From Allobosea psychrotolerans (GTDB lineage Bacteria > Pseudomonadota > Alphaproteobacteria > Rhizobiales > Beijerinckiaceae): 64,000 nucleotides of DNA. A program made the position numbers and the translations under genes. Positions 40,419-48,403 of this stretch are shown here, one piece after another. The notes beneath the pieces were generated by a model, which saw nothing but the letters and a program-made list of their open reading frames with translations, ran no database searches and was not told the DNA's origin. Position 1 is the first letter of the stretch. Each line of letters starts with the position of its first letter. Where the stretch lies: NCBI RefSeq assembly GCF_002917105.1, contig NZ_PQFZ01000007.1, forward strand, positions 1-64,000, written 5' to 3'.

Positions 40419-41972
40419 ATGGGCGCTTTTGATGTTCGCGATCTGATCAAGGTCGACGCGGCCGCGGCTGCGACATCCGAGATGTTCGGTCCCTCCAAGA
40501 GCGGCGCGACGCGCGCCTTCCACCCGCTGGCCGAGCGCATCGCCGCGATGCCGGTCAAGCCGACACTCTCACCCGTGATGATCGAAGGCTTCGTCCGGCT
40601 CTTCGACGTGCTGGCCGTCGTCGGCGTGGGCGGGCTGGTCTACTGGCTTTATGTGGCGGGCAATATCGACAACGCCCTGCCCTACCAGATCACGATTCCG
40701 GCGCTGGCGATCGGGACGCTTGCCTCCTTTCAGGCGCTGCAGCTCTACCATGTCGGCGCGCTCAGAAATTTCGTCGCCATGGCGGTCAGGCTGGTGACCG
40801 GCTGGACGACCTTGTTCATGATCGCGCTGGCGGCCTTCTTCTTCCTCAAGATCGGCGACCAGGTCTCACGCATCTGGCTGGCAGGGTTCTATGCCGGCGG
40901 CCTTGCCGCGCTGCTCGGGGAGCGGCTGGTCGTGACGCTGAGCGTGCGCCAGCTCACGCGTTCGGGCCGGCTGGAGCGGCGCACGGCGATCGTCGGCGGC
41001 GGCGAAGCGGGCGAGGCATTGATCCGCGCGCTGGAAGCGCAGCGCGACACCGGCTTGCGCGTCTGCGGCGTCTTCGACGACCGCAATGACGACCGTTCGC
41101 CTGATCTCGTCGCCGGCTATCCCAAGCTCGGCACGATCGACGATCTCGTCGAGTTCGCGCGCCGCACCAAGCTCGACCTGGTGATCTTCACCCTGCCGAT
41201 CTCGGCCGAGGCGCGGCTGCTCACCATGCTGCGCAAGCTCTGGGTGCTGCCGATCGACATCCGCCTCTCCGCGCATATGTCGAAGCTCCGTTTCCGGCCG
41301 CGCTCCTATTCCTATATCGGCGCCGTACCCGTGCTCGACGTGTTCGACCGGCCGATCGCCGACTGGGATATCGTCGTCAAATTCGTCTTCGACAAGATCG
41401 TCGGCACGCTCGCCTTGATCGCGCTCTCGCCGGTGATGCTCGCGACGGCAATCGCGGTCAAGCTCGATTCGAAGGGGCCGATCCTGTTCAGGCAGAAGCG
41501 CTACGGCTTCAATAACGAGCTGATCGAAGTCCTCAAATTCCGCTCGCTCTACCATGAGATGAGCGATTTCGCCGCCGCCAAGCAGGTCACCAAGGACGAT
41601 CCGCGCGTCACCCGCGTCGGTCGCTTCATCCGCAAGACCTCGATCGACGAGTTGCCGCAGCTCCTCAACGTCGTCCTGAAGGGCGATCTCTCGCTGGTGG
41701 GGCCGCGCCCGCATGCGATCCACGCCACCGCCTCGAACCGCGCCTATGAGCAGGTCGTCGACGGCTACTTCGCCCGCCACAAGGTCAAGCCCGGCATTAC
41801 CGGCTGGGCCCAGGTCAATGGCTGGCGCGGCGAGACCGACACCGAGGACAAGATCCAACGCCGCGTCGAGCACGACCTCTATTACATCGAGAACTGGTCG
41901 GTGCTGCTCGACCTCTACATCCTGGTGAAGACGCCGCTCTCGCTGCTGACCAAGAACGAGAACGCCTATTGA
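40419..41972 (+). CDS. Undecaprenyl-phosphate sugar phosphotransferase (WcaJ/PssY-type initiating enzyme)
   Basis: The 517-residue product starts at the ATG at 40419. A TTG at 40392 would add nine residues. It begins exopolysaccharide assembly by putting a sugar-1-phosphate, usually glucose or galactose, onto undecaprenyl phosphate. Four N-terminal helices precede a CoA_binding_3 Rossmann segment (TAIVGGGEAGEALIRAL near residue 193). The bacterial sugar transferase domain carries FRQKRYGFNN, LKFRSLYHEM, SIDELPQLLNVVLKGDLSLVGPRP (here as the core DELPQLLNV) and KPGITGWAQVNGWRGET. The polymerase gene overlaps its stop by four bases. Confidence 0.92.
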   Translation: MGAFDVRDLIKVDAAAAATSEMFGPSKSGATRAFHPLAERIAAMPVKPTLSPVMIEGFVRLFDVLAVVGVGGLVYWLYVAGNIDNALPYQITIPALAIGTLASFQALQLYHVGALRNFVAMAVRLVTGWTTLFMIALAAFFFLKIGDQVSRIWLAGFYAGGLAALLGERLVVTLSVRQLTRSGRLERRTAIVGGGEAGEALIRALEAQRDTGLRVCGVFDDRNDDRSPDLVAGYPKLGTIDDLVEFARRTKLDLVIFTLPISAEARLLTMLRKLWVLPIDIRLSAHMSKLRFRPRSYSYIGAVPVLDVFDRPIADWDIVVKFVFDKIVGTLALIALSPVMLATAIAVKLDSKGPILFRQKRYGFNNELIEVLKFRSLYHEMSDFAAAKQVTKDDPRVTRVGRFIRKTSIDELPQLLNVVLKGDLSLVGPRPHAIHATASNRAYEQVVDGYFARHKVKPGITGWAQVNGWRGETDTEDKIQRRVEHDLYYIENWSVLLDLYILVKTPLSLLTKNENAY

Positions 41973-43246
41973 GTGCGCTCGCCGATCGCGCCGGGACTGC
42001 GGCTGGCCGTAGCGGCGGCCTGCGGATTTCCTATGCCGCGATCAAGCGCGGCGCGCTCTGGCTTTTGACCGCGTCGAGCGGCTTCGCATTGATCGAGCCC
42101 TCGCCCTACGAAGTGATCTTCCTGCTGGCGGTCTTCGCCTTCACGCTGACGGGCATCCGCTTCTCGCAGAAGCTGGTACCTCTCCTGAGCCTGCTGCTGC
42201 TCTATAATATCGGCGGCGCCTTCTCGCTCATTCCCTGGATGGACGAACCGACCTCGGTCCGCTTCACCGCAGTCTCGGTCTATCTGATGATCACGGCGAT
42301 CTTCCTGGCCGCGATCATGGCCGACGATACCATCGCCCGGCTGGAGACGCTGCGGCGCGGCTATCTCTTCGCCGCCTGGTGCGCCGGGCTTGCCGGCACT
42401 CTCGGCTATTTCGACATCGCGGGCCTTGGCGGCGTCTTCACGCTCTATGGCCGCGCCTCGGGCACGTTCAAGGACCCGAACGTGCTCGGCCCCTTCCTGG
42501 TGCTGCCGATCATCTTCGCCCTGCAGCATGTCCTGATCGGCCGGCTCGGGCTGATGCGCGGCTTCCTGGTCATGAGCGTGCCGCTTCTCGCCTTGTTCCT
42601 GTCGTTCTCGCGTGGTGCCTGGGGCAATCTCGCCGCCTCGGCTGTGCTGATGGTGCTGTTGACCTTCCTGACCTCGCCCAGCGCCTCACGGCGCATGCGC
42701 ATTGTCCTCCTGACGGCGGCCGCACTGGGCCTGGTGGTGGCGGCGCTGCTCATCGCGCTGTCCTTCGAGAACATCCGTAGCGTGTTCGAGGTCCGCGCCA
42801 GCCTGGACCAGAGCTACGACCAGGGTGTCACCGGGCGCTTCGGCAGCCAATTGCGCTCGATCCCGTTGCTGCTCGGCGAGCCCAACGGCTTCGGGCCGCT
42901 GCGGTTCCGCTGGATCTTCCCGGAGGATCCGCACAACGTCTACATCAACGCCTTCGCCTCCTATGGCTGGCTCGGCGGCTGCGCCTGGCTCGCCCTGATG
43001 GTGGCGACCTGCTATGTCGGCTGGGCGCTCGTGTTCAGGCGGACGCCTTGGCAGAACCACGCCATCGCGCTCTGGTCAGTGCTGTTCATCACGATCCTGC
43101 AAGGCGTGCAGATCGACACAGACCACTGGCGCCATCTCTATCTCATGCTCGGGCTGATCTGGGGGCTGGCGGCGCTGCCGACGCCGAGCCTTGATGCGTC
43201 GCGCGCGCGCGCCGCTCAGACCCTGTCCTTGCGCACCACGACGTAG
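41969..43246 (+). CDS. O-antigen ligase/polymerase-type membrane protein
   Basis: The 425-residue product starts at the TTG at 41969, overlapping the preceding stop as TTGA. About 10-12 hydrophobic helices run through the protein. A larger periplasmic loop contains QSYDQGVTGRFGSQLRSIP and then EDPHNVYINAFASYGWLGG, the conserved H-N-xx-L/I region of the Wzy_C/O-antigen ligase family. It probably polymerises the repeat units exported by the Wza/Wzz pair. Its 3' end overlaps the convergent methyltransferase by 31 bases. Confidence 0.85.
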   Translation: MSALADRAGTAAGRSGGLRISYAAIKRGALWLLTASSGFALIEPSPYEVIFLLAVFAFTLTGIRFSQKLVPLLSLLLLYNIGGAFSLIPWMDEPTSVRFTAVSVYLMITAIFLAAIMADDTIARLETLRRGYLFAAWCAGLAGTLGYFDIAGLGGVFTLYGRASGTFKDPNVLGPFLVLPIIFALQHVLIGRLGLMRGFLVMSVPLLALFLSFSRGAWGNLAASAVLMVLLTFLTSPSASRRMRIVLLTAAALGLVVAALLIALSFENIRSVFEVRASLDQSYDQGVTGRFGSQLRSIPLLLGEPNGFGPLRFRWIFPEDPHNVYINAFASYGWLGGCAWLALMVATCYVGWALVFRRTPWQNHAIALWSVLFITILQGVQIDTDHWRHLYLMLGLIWGLAALPTPSLDASRARAAQTLSLRTTT

Positions 43247-44034
43247 GCGTAGGTCGTCACGAAATCCCAGCCGGTCTTCGCCGCCAGCGCGTTGAAGACA
43301 TGGTCGGCCTGCTTCAGCCCGGGCATGCGGTCGAAATAGCCATGCCCCCAGAAGCGCTGGATATGGATGTCGTTGAAGCCGGCGCGGTTCAGCATCGGCC
43401 CGAGCTGACGCTTGCTGCCCCGGCACCAGTCGTAGAAGGCCGGGAATTTCGGATCGCCGCCGCCATCCCGCCGCGCCGGATAGAGCGCATGCACGATCGC
43501 ACGCGACAGCTTCTCGGGCAGGATGTGGTTGATCGCGAAGACCGGCGCCCACAGCGTCGGGAAGAAGGCGAGCGCGACGCCGCCCGGCGCCAGCAGGTCG
43601 TGAATGTTGGTCCAGGCCCGCTCGACGTCATGGACATGCTCGAAGACCATGCGCGAGACCATGAGGTCATAGCTGCCGCGCGTGACATCCGGCTCGGAGA
43701 GATCGCCTGCGATGTCGAATCGCGCCGTCCTGAGGCCGGCCGGCGTCAGCGCCAGCTCGCCCGCATCGATGTCGTTGACGATGAGGTCGATGCCGTGGCG
43801 CGCTGCCTGGACGGTCGAGAACAGCGGATCGCGCCCGCCGCCGATCTCGCAGACACGGCGCAGGCCGAACTGACGGGACAGATCGAGAATCGTCGATTCG
43901 TAGTGCTCCCAGGCCCATTGCGAATGCCAGTCCGGGGCGAGATCGCGGAAGAAGGTTTCGATCGAGCCCAGCGGCTTCGCAGGGGCCGGTACGGTGATCT
44001 TGCTCCGCTCAACCGTGGCTGTCGCCAGTGACAT
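43216..44034 (-). CDS. SAM-dependent class I methyltransferase
   Basis: I start at the ATG at 44034 (MSLATATV), because AGGCGGAG lies six bases upstream. An ATG at 44040 is possible. The 272-residue product has the SAM-binding motif VCEIGGGRDPLFSTV near residue 62 and an acidic second strand, LIVNDID. It then has DLMVSRMVFEHVHDVERAW near residue 128 (motifs II/III). Its place at the end of the exopolysaccharide island suggests methylation of a sugar or of a lipid carrier, but the substrate is unknown. Confidence 0.82.
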   Translation of the reverse strand: MSLATATVERSKITVPAPAKPLGSIETFFRDLAPDWHSQWAWEHYESTILDLSRQFGLRRVCEIGGGRDPLFSTVQAARHGIDLIVNDIDAGELALTPAGLRTARFDIAGDLSEPDVTRGSYDLMVSRMVFEHVHDVERAWTNIHDLLAPGGVALAFFPTLWAPVFAINHILPEKLSRAIVHALYPARRDGGGDPKFPAFYDWCRGSKRQLGPMLNRAGFNDIHIQRFWGHGYFDRMPGLKQADHVFNALAAKTGWDFVTTYAYVVVRKDRV

Positions 44035-44240
44035 CGTCATCTCCGCCTGAAGGACCCCCGTCCCACAGATACGATGCGGAAACACGCCCCGGCCCGCAAC
44101 CAAAGCCTTAATCAAGGGTTAACGGCACCTGACCCGCCATGTGCCGCTTCGGGGCGTTCGAATGCTCCTTTCACGGAGTCACCGACAATGTGTCGAAGCG
44201 CATTGCATCCGCGAGAACCCGCTACTATAAGCCGAGCCGT

Positions 44241-44318
44241 CGGAGCGTAGCGCAGCCCGGTTAGCGCACTTGTCTGGGGGACAAGGGGTCGGAGGTTCGA
44301 ATCCTCTCGCTCCGACCA
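44241..44318 (+). tRNA. tRNA-Pro (anticodon GGG)
   Basis: The acceptor stem CGGAGCG (44241-44247) pairs with CGCTCCG (44308-44314), followed by A and an encoded CCA. The anticodon arm CTTGT-CTGGGGG-ACAAG gives GGG. The T arm contains GGTTCGAATCC. The length is 78 nt with CCA. Confidence 0.95.
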
Positions 44319-44342
44319 TTTTTCTCTATTGTCGATGAAATC

Positions 44343-44570
44343 TCAGCCGACAGCCGCCATGCGCGCCATCGGCCAGATCGCCTCCCCGGCGGCCAATTCC
44401 CAAGCTTCCTGACAGAGAGACCGCAGGATTGCGCTGGGCGCGTCTGCTCCCCCCAGCTCGCTCCATCTTGTCTCTGAAACGCACCCTCGTTCCGGACAAG
44501 CCGCATAACCGGTGATTCCAAGAACATCGAGCATCGCCTGAGCGCCGCGATGCCGCAGGCCAGGCGGCAA
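44343..44570 (-). CDS. Possible small ORF of unknown function
   Basis: This 75-codon frame lies 20 bases downstream of an exported-protein gene on the same strand. It has three cysteines (YAACPERGCVSE and RSLCQEAW) and no recognised family. There is no clear Shine-Dalgarno sequence for the ATG. It may be chance open frame in high-GC sequence. Confidence 0.25.
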   Translation of the reverse strand: MPPGLRHRGAQAMLDVLGITGYAACPERGCVSETRWSELGGADAPSAILRSLCQEAWELAAGEAIWPMARMAAVG

Positions 44571-44590
44571 CGCCCAGCCGCGATCGCGCC

Positions 44591-45133
44591 CTACGGCATA
44601 ATCACATTGACCTTGCGCTCGGCCTGGGCGCTCAGGGAGGCCGGCGTGCTGGCGAACTCGGGCACGATCTTGAACTTCGGCATCGCCCTGCCGGAGAATT
44701 CGGTCAGGAGCTTGATGCGTTCGCGATCCCGGCTCGACACCAGCCGCGTTCCCTGCAGATCGTCGAAATCCGCCAACCGCCGCGAGGTCCTGCCGCCGGC
44801 ATAGACGAGCACCTTGTTCGGCAGGACGACGATGTCGCCCCGGCGCAAGGTCGGATCGGTGAGATACCAGTCGGGATTGCTGACGGGATCGATCGAGACC
44901 TGCAGATAGCGCTTGGAATCACCCTCATCGTCCATCGAGACGCGCGGGATCTTCGCTTTCGATGTCGGCTTCTTCGTCGGCCGGATCGTCATCTCCAACG
45001 GCGCGATCTCATGCCGCTGTGGAACAGGGGCGCCGAACAGCATTTCTAGCAAGCCGGCCTGCGCCTGCGACGCCGTGAGCGCGGACAAGGCCGAGACCAG
45101 GCCAATCAACAGAGACCGAGCACGCAACTGCAT
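44591..45133 (-). CDS. Putative exported protein of unknown function
   Basis: The 180-residue product has a Sec-type signal peptide (MQLRARSLLIGLVSALSALT, cleaved near ASQAQA). A basic stretch IRPTKKPTSKAKIPR follows. The second half contains the segment DPTLRRGDIVVLPNKVLVY, with strand-like periodicity, and then GRTSRRLADFDDL. I do not recognise a family. It stands upstream of tRNA-Pro on the opposite strand. Confidence 0.65.
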   Translation of the reverse strand: MQLRARSLLIGLVSALSALTASQAQAGLLEMLFGAPVPQRHEIAPLEMTIRPTKKPTSKAKIPRVSMDDEGDSKRYLQVSIDPVSNPDWYLTDPTLRRGDIVVLPNKVLVYAGGRTSRRLADFDDLQGTRLVSSRDRERIKLLTEFSGRAMPKFKIVPEFASTPASLSAQAERKVNVIMP

Positions 45134-45535
45134 TGAACGGACACCGAGGTTGCTTGAATCTGAAATGTTTTACCTGGCGCCTGCTTGCCGCGGCCAGGTA
45201 ATCACTCATACCGAACTTGATCAGCCAACGCCAGCCATCTCGGCGTGATTGGTTAAACTAAATGCATATTTCACGATACGTCTTGAGCAAATGCTCTCAG
45301 AATAGACAAAGGCCGAGCCTTCAACCGCAGACGTCCACCCCCGCCATGCATAATCCGCCTCCCGTGGCCTGAGGCGCGCCGATCGACTATGGCTCCCTTT
45401 CAGCGGCTTCCAACGGCAAATCAGCTAAGCTGGGGGCCATGGCCGGCAAGTTATCCACAAGCCCGGCTAATCTTCCTTGCATTCGCCCCAGCTCTACCCC
45501 AACGTCAGCTTTGTCGCGGAGCCGGTGATGTACCC
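45134..45535. other. Intergenic region, AT-rich patch, no gene recognised
   Basis: This 402-base stretch includes an AT-rich section near 45245-45285 (GATTGGTTAAACTAAATGCA) that probably holds promoters, including that of the exported-protein gene. No RNA gene or palindromic repeat was recognised. Confidence 0.45.
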
Positions 45536-45652
45536 ATGCATGCTTTCTCGCGTTCGGTGGAAAATCAGGTCTCGAGCCAGAGCGCCATCCTGCTGCGGGC
45601 GCTTGTCGTGATCGTCGTCGCCACGATCATCATCCTGCCCTTGCTCGATTGA
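45536..45652 (+). CDS. Small single-helix membrane protein (38 residues)
   Basis: A start at the ATG at 45536 gives MHAFSRSVENQVSSQS followed by one strongly hydrophobic helix (AILLRALVVIVVATIIILPLL) ending at a final Asp. The helix is listed as residues 17-37. GGAGCCGG about 18 bases upstream is a weak ribosome-binding site. Similar tiny one-helix proteins are common and usually uncharacterised. Confidence 0.4.
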   Translation: MHAFSRSVENQVSSQSAILLRALVVIVVATIIILPLLD

Positions 45653-45772
45653 TCGCGCGGCGGCTTATCGCCCGGTGCCTTGGCCGAGCAGGCGGATAAT
45701 CCCGGCTCGTATCCGCCCCATTTCACGCGTAGGCTGCTGTGACGGACGCGACGTGACATAGGGGAAGAAGCA

Positions 45773-46003
45773 ATGGCAGGGGAAGATCGCGGACCACGCG
45801 CCTGGCACGACGTGCACAGCGTTCAGGAAGCGCCACGCGAAAAGCAGAAATCGAGCGGGCGGATCGCGGCCGAGGAGGCTGCCTCCCGCAAGAAGATCGA
45901 GGCGCTGCGCGCGCTCAGGCTGGCGAAGCAGGCGGCCGAGCCGCCGGCTCCTCCCGCTGTGAAGGCCAAGCCCGCCAAGCGCAAGGCCGTCGCCGAGGCG
46001 TGA
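45773..46003 (+). CDS. Small highly charged hypothetical protein
   Basis: The 76-residue product opens MAGEDRGPRAWHDVHSVQE, with AGGGGAAG placed well ahead of the ATG. The middle is a predicted amphipathic helix, RIAAEEAASRKKIEALRALR, and the end is Lys/Ala/Pro-rich (KAKPAKRKAVAEA). It resembles small basic proteins seen in Hyphomicrobiales, but no function is known to me. Confidence 0.55.
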   Translation: MAGEDRGPRAWHDVHSVQEAPREKQKSSGRIAAEEAASRKKIEALRALRLAKQAAEPPAPPAVKAKPAKRKAVAEA

Positions 46004-46049
46004 GCACCCACTCTGGATCAGGCGAGAGGCCAGCAGCGCCTCCTGAACT

Positions 46050-46670
46050 TCAGGCCTGATCCAGCCAGCCGCGCAGCAGGCCGACATCGCCTTGCGACAG
46101 GCCGTGGCCTGTCGGCAGGATACGATGGTCGACGAGCGCTCCGTCTGCAGACAGGGTTTGCGCCAGGCGCTCCGCATCCTGCGCTGGAATGATCGGATCG
46201 AGCGCGCCCGACAGGATCAGAACCCGCTTGCCGGCGAGATCGGCTTTGGGCGGCTTCCGGAAGGGCGACATGGCGCGTACCAGCGCAGCTCCGGCCAGAA
46301 CCTCCGGGCGCAGCAGCAACAGGCTGGCTGCGATATTGGCGCCATTCGAGAAGCCGAGCGCGACCGGCGCCGGCAGATCGTAGCGCTTGCGGGATTCCGC
46401 GACGAAATCCGCCAGCTCATGCGTGCGTCGGGTGAGATCGGCCTCGTCGAAGACGCCCTCCGCCAAGCGCCGGAAGAAGCGTGGCATCGCCCCTTCCAGA
46501 ACCTTGCCGCGCGGCGAGAGCAGGCTCGCGCCGGGCGCGACCATGCGCCCGAGCGGCAGCAGGTCGCGTTCGTCGCCACCTGTGCCGTGGAGCAGCAGCA
46601 GCGGCGGTCGCGATGCCTCAGTGCCCGGCTCGAAGACGTGAATGAAATCCGTGGTCGCGACAGCGTCCAT
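46050..46670 (-). CDS. Alpha/beta-hydrolase (phospholipase/carboxylesterase), MhqD/YpfH-like
   Basis: The 206-residue product starts at the ATG at 46670, seven bases after AGGAG. Upstream Met codons are less well placed. The triad is Ser108 in LGFSNGANIA, Asp158 in SGALDPIIP, and His189 in PTGHGLSQ, with the oxyanion motif LLHGTGGDERDL. The gene lies 85 bases downstream of a ring-cleaving dioxygenase on the same strand. In Bacillus the same two families (MhqD and MhqO) act in resistance to quinones and hydroquinones, so the pair probably degrades ring-opened products here. Confidence 0.85.
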   Translation of the reverse strand: MDAVATTDFIHVFEPGTEASRPPLLLLHGTGGDERDLLPLGRMVAPGASLLSPRGKVLEGAMPRFFRRLAEGVFDEADLTRRTHELADFVAESRKRYDLPAPVALGFSNGANIAASLLLLRPEVLAGAALVRAMSPFRKPPKADLAGKRVLILSGALDPIIPAQDAERLAQTLSADGALVDHRILPTGHGLSQGDVGLLRGWLDQA

Positions 46671-46755
46671 CATGGTTCTCCTGTTCATAGGCGACATGGT
46701 TCGGGCAGCATGGCCCGCCCTGCCCGGCTCGAAAGCCTGGCAGGGCGGTGCGATC

Positions 46756-47688
46756 TCAGCCAAGTTCCGGCAGCAGCGCCTCGATGCGCGCCCGCTGCGC
46801 CTCGAGCCCGGCGGGGAGCTTCAGCGCCTGGCCGAGCGTCGCCGCCGGCTCGTCGACGGCAAAGCCTGGGGCATCGGTCGCGATCTCGAAGAGAACGCGA
46901 CCGGGCTCGCGGAAGTAGACGGAGCGGAAATAGTTCCGATCCCTCTGCTCGGTCGCGCGGATGCCATGGTTCTCCGCGAGACGGCGCACCATTTCCGCCT
47001 GCGCCGCATCGTCTGCAGCGCGGAAGGCGACATGGTGGACCGAGCCTGCCCCCTGCCTGGCCGGCAGGAAGCCGCCGGCGACCCTCAGATCGACGATGTT
47101 ACCAAGGGCCGCGCCCTCCGCCCGGTAGCGGATCAGCGTGTCCTCGCGCCCGATCTCCTTGAACCCGAGCACGTCGCCCAGGATCGCGGCAGTGGGCGCG
47201 GCGTCTTCGAGCAGCAGGCTGACGCTATGGAAACCGCGGATCGCATGCTCGGCTGGAACATCGCCGCCCTCCCAGGCCGCTTCACGCTCGATACCGGGCA
47301 GACCGACCAGCGCCAGCCGCATCCCGTCGGGATCGCGGAAGGCCAGCACGCTCTCGCCGAAGCGCTTCACCGGCACGTCATGGGGCACACCGTGTTCAAT
47401 GAAGCGATGCGCCCAATAGCCGATCGCGCCTTCGGGAACCCGGAACACCGTCTCCTGCGTCTCGCCGACGCCAAGCCGGCCGGGCGCGGCATGCTCCCAG
47501 GGGAAGAAGGTCAGGATCGTGCCAGGTACACCCGCTGCATCACCGTAGTAGAGGTGATAGGTGCCGGGATCGTCGAAATTGACGGTCTTCTTGACCAGAC
47601 GCAGGCCGAGCACCCGACCATAGAAGTCGAGATTGCGGCGCGCCGGGCCGGAAATCGCGGTGACGTGGTGGATGCCGTTGATCTGCAT
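46756..47688 (-). CDS. Ring-cleaving dioxygenase, VOC/glyoxalase superfamily, MhqO/LinE-like
   Basis: The 310-residue product starts at the ATG at 47688, eight bases after GGAGGAG. It has two VOC modules. The first begins INGIHHVTAISGPARRNLDFY; I cite it as residues 3-23 with metal His7/8. The second contains GFHSVSLLLED and SVHHVAFRAADD. The metal Glu is in RVLFEIATDAPGF near residue 265. MhqO-type enzymes open hydroquinone rings. The gene is divergent from doxX and precedes the MhqD-like hydrolase. Confidence 0.88.
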   Translation of the reverse strand: MQINGIHHVTAISGPARRNLDFYGRVLGLRLVKKTVNFDDPGTYHLYYGDAAGVPGTILTFFPWEHAAPGRLGVGETQETVFRVPEGAIGYWAHRFIEHGVPHDVPVKRFGESVLAFRDPDGMRLALVGLPGIEREAAWEGGDVPAEHAIRGFHSVSLLLEDAAPTAAILGDVLGFKEIGREDTLIRYRAEGAALGNIVDLRVAGGFLPARQGAGSVHHVAFRAADDAAQAEMVRRLAENHGIRATEQRDRNYFRSVYFREPGRVLFEIATDAPGFAVDEPAATLGQALKLPAGLEAQRARIEALLPELG

Positions 47689-47779
47689 GATGACAACTCC
47701 TCCCAAAACGGGCCGGGGAGCGGGTGCTCCGTTGGCTGCAAAGATTGGTCGGGCGAGCTCAAAGCGCCAGAGCGAATAG

Positions 47780-47825
47780 ATTGCGCTGCTGCAATGTCGA
47801 TTTTGGCATCTCACAATTTGCATTG
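47780..47825. promoter_or_regulatory. Candidate LysR-type operators in the divergent dioxygenase/doxX promoter
   Basis: The dyad ATTGC-GCTGCT-GCAAT (47780-47795) has perfect 5-bp arms and contains a T-N11-A spacing. A second perfect dyad, CAAT-TTGC-ATTG, lies at 47814-47825, about 33 bases centre to centre. Both lie in the 198-base gap between the divergent genes, whose neighbour is a LysR-type regulator gene. Binding is inference. Confidence 0.45.
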
Positions 47826-47886
47826 CACGTTGGTCGGATCAATCTTTTGGGCAGAGGCCAGCCCGGCCCCATCGGAGATTGCCCCC

Positions 47887-48312
47887 ATGATCGACAACCG
47901 CTTCGCTCCCTATGGCGCTCTCGGCCTGCGCATCGCGCTCGGCCTGATGTTCATCGCTCACGCCTATCTCAAGCTCGTGATCTTCACTCCGGCAGGCTTC
48001 GCCGGCTTCCTTGGCCAGGTCGGCCTGCCCGCCGTTCTCGCCTGGCCGATCATGCTGGCCGAGCTTCTCGGCGGCCTCGCCATCCTGACCGGCTTCTATG
48101 GCCGCTATGTCTCGATCCTGCTGCTGCCCGTCCTGCTCGGCGCCCTGATGGTCCATGCCCCCAATGGCTGGGTCTTCAACGCCCCCAATGGCGGCTGGGA
48201 ATATCCTGCCTTCCTGGCGCTGGCCGCGCTGGCCCATGGCCTGATCGGCGATGGCGCGCTGGCCCTGAAGCCGGCCCGCCCGAGCTGGAACGGCGCGCCC
48301 GTCTCGGCCTGA
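47887..48312 (+). CDS. DoxX family membrane protein, MhqP-like
   Basis: The 141-residue product has four hydrophobic helices. RIALGLMFIAHAYLKLVIF near residue 15 and LLGGLAILTGFYGRYVS near residue 60 match the DoxX pattern. In Bacillus the mhqNOP operon pairs a DoxX protein (MhqP) with the dioxygenase MhqO. Here the two are divergent from a shared promoter region. The role is probably membrane redox or quinone protection. Biochemistry of the family is poorly defined. Confidence 0.85.
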   Translation: MIDNRFAPYGALGLRIALGLMFIAHAYLKLVIFTPAGFAGFLGQVGLPAVLAWPIMLAELLGGLAILTGFYGRYVSILLLPVLLGALMVHAPNGWVFNAPNGGWEYPAFLALAALAHGLIGDGALALKPARPSWNGAPVSA

Positions 48313-48403
48313 GCGACGCTCAAGGCTTCTGCCTCACGCTCCTTCGCCGTCATCTTGGCCACAGCGCCTTGATGGCGGCGAAGCCATGCCCGAGAGTGCG
48401 CGC

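Noticed and set aside
44261..44527. 88-codon minus-strand frame ending SERIRTSDPLSPRQVR
   Set aside because: Its C-terminus is the antisense of tRNA-Pro. This is a well-known type of false protein prediction.
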